From Asterias amurensis (Eukaryota; Echinodermata; Asteroidea; Forcipulatida; Asteriidae), in assembly GCF_032118995.1 (NCBI RefSeq), contig NC_092666.1, positions 4,352,501 through 4,416,500 of the forward strand: a stretch of 64,000 bases of DNA, written 5' to 3'. Under the pieces are notes generated by a model that saw only the letters and a program-made list of their open reading frames with translations, did not search any database and was not told where the DNA came from. Position 1 is the first letter of the stretch, and each line of letters begins with the position of its first letter. This document shows, in pieces, positions 59,801 through 64,000 of the stretch. Both the position numbers and the translations under genes were made by a program.

Positions 59801-62642
59801 AAACTCTACCTGGCAAGTAGAAAGACACATGGTGTTACCACAAACCAAACATACAATTGTAATAAGTTCTTATATAGCGCATTTAACAACAACGGTATCA
59901 ATATGCTCTATAGAAGCCTATTAGCGCCCTGGTCATTGGGCCAATGACATTTTTGAATCTTTTTCCCCAGTTTATAACCCTTTCAGGCTTCAAAATAACC
60001 GACGGCACCCACAGCAATTGCCGTGGTGCCCTGTGCTTGGGCTACGGTGCTCTCTGAAAGTTTTTCTTTCATATTTACTGTGTCCGCATCAAAGTGCCCT
60101 TAACCAGAGGGAAATTGGGGCACTTCTATGGAGAAAATATTGGGTTTTGGCAAAGGGCACCACAGCAAATGCACAGAGCATGACGACAATTGCTGTGGGT
60201 AAAATGTGGGTAATTTTGCGGCCTTGACTAATATACAATTTAATTGATGTTAAATTTGCATCGAGGGTAAAAAATATTAATTTTAATTTTACCCTTACAG
60301 CAATGTGTAATATGCCTGTTATTTTCTATCACAGAATTCGGGACAGTACTGAGTACACAGTGCTTGTAACAAACTTTGGTGTTAGAGTAAAATAAAAAGT
60401 ACAATTATTTGCAATTATTTGCTGCAGTGATTTACTTTTACCCCGTAGTATTTCAAATCAGAACTAGCCACATCTTCCGCCGTTTGGTTATTGACCTCAA
60501 CTTGAGGCATGTTTAGCCTCACAAGGTTTCCCCGAGGTACTAGAAATTGTCCGTCTACGGAGGGTTGAGCCTCAACTTGCCTCCCGACTTCTACTCCGGA
60601 TGTCAGGGGTTGAATCTTAACTATAAATTCTTGATTCTGGAAGAGAAAAAAAGTATCTTGTGTCATATTTTACCAGTTCTGGTAGCCCTGGTAGGATGTC
60701 AGTCAGTGCCACTGCAACAGAGGAGTCCAACCTGGGCTACAATTCTGGTAATTATATCAATAATAATACTGTCACTGGGTTCTTATTGAGCATCAGGCTC
60801 ATGTTGCGAGTCGAAACTATAACTTCAATGACGTTGGGCTAATTTTTCACAGTGGTCCAAAAGTTAGACCTGCAATTGCAAGTTATGGGTTCGAACCCCC
60901 AAGCTTTTTAGGAGAATAAGTATCGTTGTCTTGTTTCAGAACCACTCCATGATTAGTGCAATTCATAATCAATTGACGTTTAACCAATTTTTTATAGGAG
61001 AGGTTGGCTGTTGCCAGATTGGTGTTTATTATTCCCCTTGCTTGTCACACTTGTGCCTGTTACGTAGGAGTTTGCGGAGTTCCCTTGACTGGAAGATCAG
61101 CTAATTTCAGGGGTGAGAGTCATTACTAACAAAAAAGTCTGAAACTTGGATATAAATTCAAAGGTATGTTGAAATGATGGCATTTCTACCGTTTGGTAAC
61201 CCCTAGGGTTATAGATCCTAAGGAGCTTTTGGAAACAGTATCCAAAGCACTAGAGAACTTGTATACAAAAATGAGAAGGATTTCTTTATTTGTGGAAACA
61301 AATATTGTCTGATAGTCTTCACCAGGTCGACATAAAAAGTCTGAATTCAACCAAAAGTCTGAACAATCTCATCCTTGTAATTTCTAACTAAACGATCAAA
61401 CAAACAATTTAACAACAGCAAACATCCAGTGGAGGCACAGTGCATGTTTAAGGATACTTTTTACAAAGGGAATGACAGTTCAAATCTAACATTCTTTAGT
61501 TAGTTTATATTGATTTATAAAAATGTACACTCACATGAGTCATTTAAGAATCCAGACCTTGAACAAAGTGTCGTTACTGTTTACTCTGCTGTAATTCGTT
61601 TCCAAATCATGTACATGTCATGTATAATTATTGTAAACAACAAAATGTACATGTACGTAGTACTAGTAGAGGTTGGTACGTTGTAGAATCTCCACGAACT
61701 TTTACTTGAGCTCAGCATACATGTCCAATATAGTAGGAATACAATGCACAAGATGTCAACTTCTTCAATAACTGCGGTGAAATAGATAAGTCATAGAGTA
61801 AGGACTCCTAAGATAAACCATCAAGCATGGATAAACAGTCACTGATCAGTAACTTGTCATTTTCATAGAGTTATGAATATGAGTGGGCAGAACAACAGTA
61901 ACAAAGTTCACCCAAACAAACTGGCTTATAGTTCCGTTGCTTTTCCGGCAGCCGCACACGAACAGTCTTCCGATGAAGGTATAAAGCTGGCTTGATTAAT
62001 TCGGAATTTGAACCCACAGCACTCGATTGTGATCAAACCATCAGTGAATTTTGTGCCGCAGAGAATGTAAACAGCTGCAGGAACCACCATAATTTTGACA
62101 CCGTGTTTTTTGGGGGGTAAAATAAATAATCACCGCTAAACATGAAGGGCGCCCCCAAGAGCTTGTTTTAAGGCGTTTCGGGGGGATGGATCTTGGCGGA
62201 TGCCGTAAGGTCGTGCTGGGTTCGAACTCCTTATGCTTGTAATTTTGTCTCACAGAACTCGGGGAAGGAAGCCCCTAGAATACAGTGCTAACACACATTG
62301 TTGTAATGGTAAATCAAAACTAATATTGGTTCCCCCCGGTGCAAATTTAACATCTCATCGGTGTCATTATTACTAGTAATAGTAATTTGAAGGGTGGAAC
62401 TGGATGTTGCATATTAAGTATGACTGTGTTAGCAAGTTATGTAATTTGCTCTGACATCGCTCTATGGTTGCTCTCACCAAGTTACGCTTAATAAAGTAAA
62501 ACAATACCAGCAAAAATAACAAGTAGGCGTAGGTGTTGTCATGAAACCTTTTCCGGTCGTTATAGGGGCCTACCTGCAAAATTGCACGTTGCTCGTGTGT
62601 ACTGACATCGACACTTTTTGGCAAGTAAAGGCCTAGAATGGG
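56758..62642 (-). CDS. BEN-domain protein gene (5' end not found)
   Basis: Six exons in phase give about 303 residues plus stop. From N to C there are: an unrecognised segment (exons 1-2), a Ser-rich stretch and a coiled coil (LLERIASLEEELTRTKWEVT) in exon 3, a basic linker in exons 4-5, then a BEN domain across the last two exons. BEN motifs are MLMKWFGRDTLARSTLTGKG, KAQLDPSIVKTIV and VSECVVRSVISQKCKEEMV. BEN domains bind DNA or mediate chromatin repression, so a nuclear chromatin factor is likely. A coiled coil before a BEN domain is typical of BEND and Insv-like proteins, but I cannot name the orthologue. The start exon must lie above 62,642, perhaps beyond the window. Confidence 0.82.
57465..57550 (-). 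repeat. Degenerate tRNA-like SINE fragment
   Basis: Minus strand: AGCTACCGGGCAATCTCGGT...AAGGTCGTGGGGTCT. The GATCTAGAATTGAT block matches the unit near 290. Confidence 0.45.
57608..57803 (-). CDS. BEN gene exon, first half of BEN domain
   Basis: Lys/His-rich start (EGKQKRHKNH), then KKMLMKWFGRDTLARSTLTG and KAQLDPSIVKTIV. The LTGKGG loop and LDP motif are the BEN signature. Confidence 0.9.
57930..58190. repeat. Interspersed repeat family G
   Basis: GCCGTGGTGCCCTGTGCTTT, 'TTTCCTCATAGAAGTGCCCC' and further family phrases. Confidence 0.6.
58237..58620 (+). mobile_element. MITE family A copy (BEN gene intron)
   Basis: TTAAAGACAGTGGACACT to AATAGTGTCCAGAGGCT, with a GAGACCTCAAGTTTAGAACTTGAGGTCTC hairpin split as two perfect arms. 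Lies 77 bases from the linker exon. Confidence 0.85.
58697..58815 (-). CDS. BEN gene linker exon
   Basis: 119 bases, phase 1 in and 0 out. Encodes IPHVIRRTFREELNTC and a basic, Gly/Ser/Lys-rich linker. Splice sites TTGTTTAG and GGG|GTAAGA. Confidence 0.85.
58868..59289 (-). mobile_element. tRNA-derived SINE next to a splice donor
   Basis: Minus strand: head TGGTGGCTTGTCGAGGCTAA ... GTGGGTTCGAGTCCCAGTCA, body with CCTTAAGCAAGACACTTGAC, tail GCGCCTTGAGCATCACC. About 420 bp, same family as 23,690-24,112. Confidence 0.8.
59298..59490 (-). CDS. BEN gene coiled-coil exon
   Basis: Acceptor TTTTTTCCAAG, donor CAAG|GTAAAC, phase 0 in and 1 out. Starts with a basic PPRKRQ patch (possible nuclear signal), then a Ser/Asp stretch and a Leu/Glu heptad region. 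A SINE begins eight bases into the following intron. Confidence 0.88.
59547..59858. mobile_element. Foldback MITE family C2, complete copy
   Basis: About 312 bp. The left arm (CAATGTATGTTTGGTTAGTG ... GAGTTTGTTCTAAGAGAACT ... TTCTACTGCCGCGGAGTAG) is the inverted match of the right arm (CTACGGCAGTAGAATAAAGC ... AACCAAACATACAATTG). Lies 57 bases upstream of the BEN coiled-coil exon. Confidence 0.85.
59985..60235. repeat. Interspersed repeat family G
   Basis: GCCGTGGTGCCCTGTGCTTG, AAAGGGCACCACAGCAAATG and other family phrases. Confidence 0.6.
60442..60636 (-). CDS. BEN gene exon with V/Q/P-rich segment
   Basis: 65 codons, phase 0 both sides, acceptor TTTCTCTTCCAG, donor GGG|GTAAAA. Content such as NQEFIVKIQPL, FLVPRGNLVRLNMPQVEV and VASSDLKYYG looks like real protein but no known domain. 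Confidence 0.8.
60850..62560. other. BEN gene intron, no other gene seen
   Basis: AT-rich. A tRNA-B-box-like GGGTTCGAACCCCC sits at about 60,887 (plus) and another, CTGGGTTCGAACTCC, at about 62,217. No coding region I can support. Confidence 0.5.
62574..62642 (-). CDS. BEN gene, probable upstream exon
   Basis: 69 bases, open, behind an 11-T tract and TAG acceptor and ending at CAG|GTAGGC. It ends in phase 0, as the next exon requires. The peptide includes LPKSVDVSTHEQRAILQ. Supported only by signals and phase. Confidence 0.45.
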
Positions 62643-62879
62643 CTAAAAAAAAAAAGTTCGAAGCAATCAAAGATTTATATATTCTATATACTTGTACCTG
62701 AAAGTCATCCCATTGAATTAATAGTCAACTACACCATGTATAATTCTTGTATCACTTTACTAAAGTTGTATAGTTTACCTGGTGGTAAATCGATTTAGGA
62801 ATTTAGCCGTGGCATCCTTGCTCTATACATGTTCACATTGTGCAAAAAGCTTCAAGCATCACACATAATGTACAGGCGG

Positions 62880-63045
62880 GACCTTTTGCAATCCACGGCT
62901 TCGGCTTTGGATTCGGCATCGGGCTCTGTTTTCTCGTCTGAAGCCCTGAACGCGTTTGCAAAAGAAGCACGCGCAATTACAGCGGCGGTGCCAAGCTAGC
63001 CTGAGCCGAGTCCGAAGCCGTAGCCGTTCGAAAAGCGCCATGGAA
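62880..63045. repeat. GC-rich imperfect palindrome
   Basis: ATCCACGGCTTCGGCTTTGG...ATCGGGCT pairs imperfectly with AGCCTGAGCCGAGTCCGAAG CCGTAGCCG. Resembles the foldback element at 54,097. On the minus strand a TATAAAATA lies just upstream at about 63,074, so a promoter role cannot be excluded. Confidence 0.45.
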
Positions 63046-63652
63046 GCCTTGAGCGGATCATTGAGGCGTGTATATTTTATACCGCATTATCTCAAGGGCA
63101 CCAAGGCAATTACCAATAACAATAATGCACAATCAAAACCGCACAAATCTAGTTCATTATTACGTAACATATTTGCTTAATGGTCCATGAGAACGAATAT
63201 CCGTGTGATAGGCCCCTATCAGTTATCGCTGATTATGAACGGTGTACTTATTTACCATAATCATACTTGCTACTTTATAAGCTGGTTTGCTGCCCATTAA
63301 ACCATCCTCAGTTTGCCACGACATAAACGCGTGAATATATTGTAGGGCGATAAGAAAGGGCTCTTTGTTGTGACTCGGTCTCCTTACATTCTTCACAGCA
63401 CATGTTTCACAGTGTACATGTACAGAACATGGGATCTGTGCGAGCTCAGGGCACCCAATTATAAGGACAGCATTGAATAACAAGGGCAACGACCGATGAA
63501 GTACTAGTCGAGTGGTTTGAGTTTCCCTGATCCTCCCCTGGTTTGCTCTGGAACTCATAACGACCGCTTCATGGACTGATGAATAACAATACAATAATAT
63601 TTACAGTTCAATTCAAGCAATTCCTATTATAGCTGTATGTTACTAAAACAAC

Positions 63653-63664
63653 ATGGCATCAGAG
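63653..63664 (+). CDS. Possible first coding exon of a plus-strand gene
   Basis: ATG GCA TCA GAG (Met-Ala-Ser-Glu) in good context (AACAACATGG) followed at once by a consensus donor GTGAGTAA. No second exon is visible before the window ends. Confidence 0.3.
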
Positions 63665-63949
63665 GTGAGTAATTTCATGCTAACAAATTAATTGTACCTC
63701 TTTTTATACAAGCAAAAGCAGCAACACTATGATGTGAAGATGTCACACATAATCATGTCAACTTTCAAGATTTGATTTTTCGCATTTTAGTTCACCCGTG
63801 TGCAGTGTAGCAAATTGGTACCATGGATGGAAGGTCGACTGTAACCTGCGACTTTATTTTGTTTACGATAAAGCCTCATCAGTGTCGGATCTCCTGTGTG
63901 AGCATCGAGGTGTGAGGCACATTTACACCCAATGCTTCGTTTTTTTGAT

Positions 63950-64000
63950 AGGGCATGGTGCACAAGGCACGGGGTATTATGAGGAAATTGTAAATATTCC
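63950..64000. repeat. Family G repeat, cut by the window end
   Basis: GCATGGTGCACAAGGCACGG and ATGAGGAAATTGTAAAT match the family. Confidence 0.5.

Noticed and set aside
63223..63594. 123-codon minus-strand ORF as the first exon of the BEN gene
   Set aside because: No donor with the needed phase and no recognisable motif; left unassigned.
1..64000. CRISPR array, operons, bacterial promoters or terminators
   Set aside because: The window is clearly eukaryotic (spliced genes, SINEs, MITEs). The regular arrays lack unique spacers.

Overview
The window is eukaryotic nuclear DNA: AT-rich, intron-rich and crowded with interspersed and tandem repeats. The gene families (an intronless PAN/fibrinogen-domain secreted protein, ABCB8, a BEN-domain protein) and the repeat style (tRNA-headed SINEs, DIRS retroelement, TTAA-flanked foldback MITEs) fit a marine invertebrate deuterostome. 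An echinoderm, possibly a sea star, is my best inference, but species cannot be read from the sequence.

Layout. From 1 to about 22,900 I find no confident protein gene. This part holds many MITE copies, SINE and LINE fragments, foldback elements and one exon-like segment at 13,569-13,685. From 46,723 down to 22,949 on the minus strand lies a nearly complete ABCB8 gene, the mitochondrial inner-membrane half ABC transporter. I could place 16 exons with matching phases and GT-AG sites. The first exon is tentative, and exon 13 carries a one-base frameshift. The 9.9-11.5 kb intron before exon 13 contains three foreign items: a DIRS-type tyrosine-recombinase retrotransposon (26,096-31,705) sitting inside an older MITE, a 61-bp minisatellite, and a complete intronless fibrinogen-related gene on the opposite strand (34,288-35,286) followed directly by a 29-bp minisatellite.

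From about 48,780 a plus-strand gene diverges from ABCB8: a leader exon, an intron with a 16-bp minisatellite, and one coding exon for a 237-residue two-finger C2H2 protein (50,464-51,177). From 62,642 to 56,758 on the minus strand lies a BEN-domain gene (five confident exons, one probable upstream exon, true start not found). A possible first coding exon of another plus-strand gene is at 63,653.

The main themes are repeat biology and gene remodelling. At least 20 copies of one TTAA-flanked MITE family are present, with three copies of a near-perfect palindromic family. Two ABCB8 exons have decayed tandem partial copies in the next intron. Two genes have tandem arrays that begin at their stop codons, and in the fibrinogen-domain gene the array unit contains the terminal codons of the gene itself. 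The DIRS element keeps the complete terminal-repeat and internal-complementary-region architecture and intact-looking RNase H and recombinase domains, but has lost the reverse transcriptase catalytic core.
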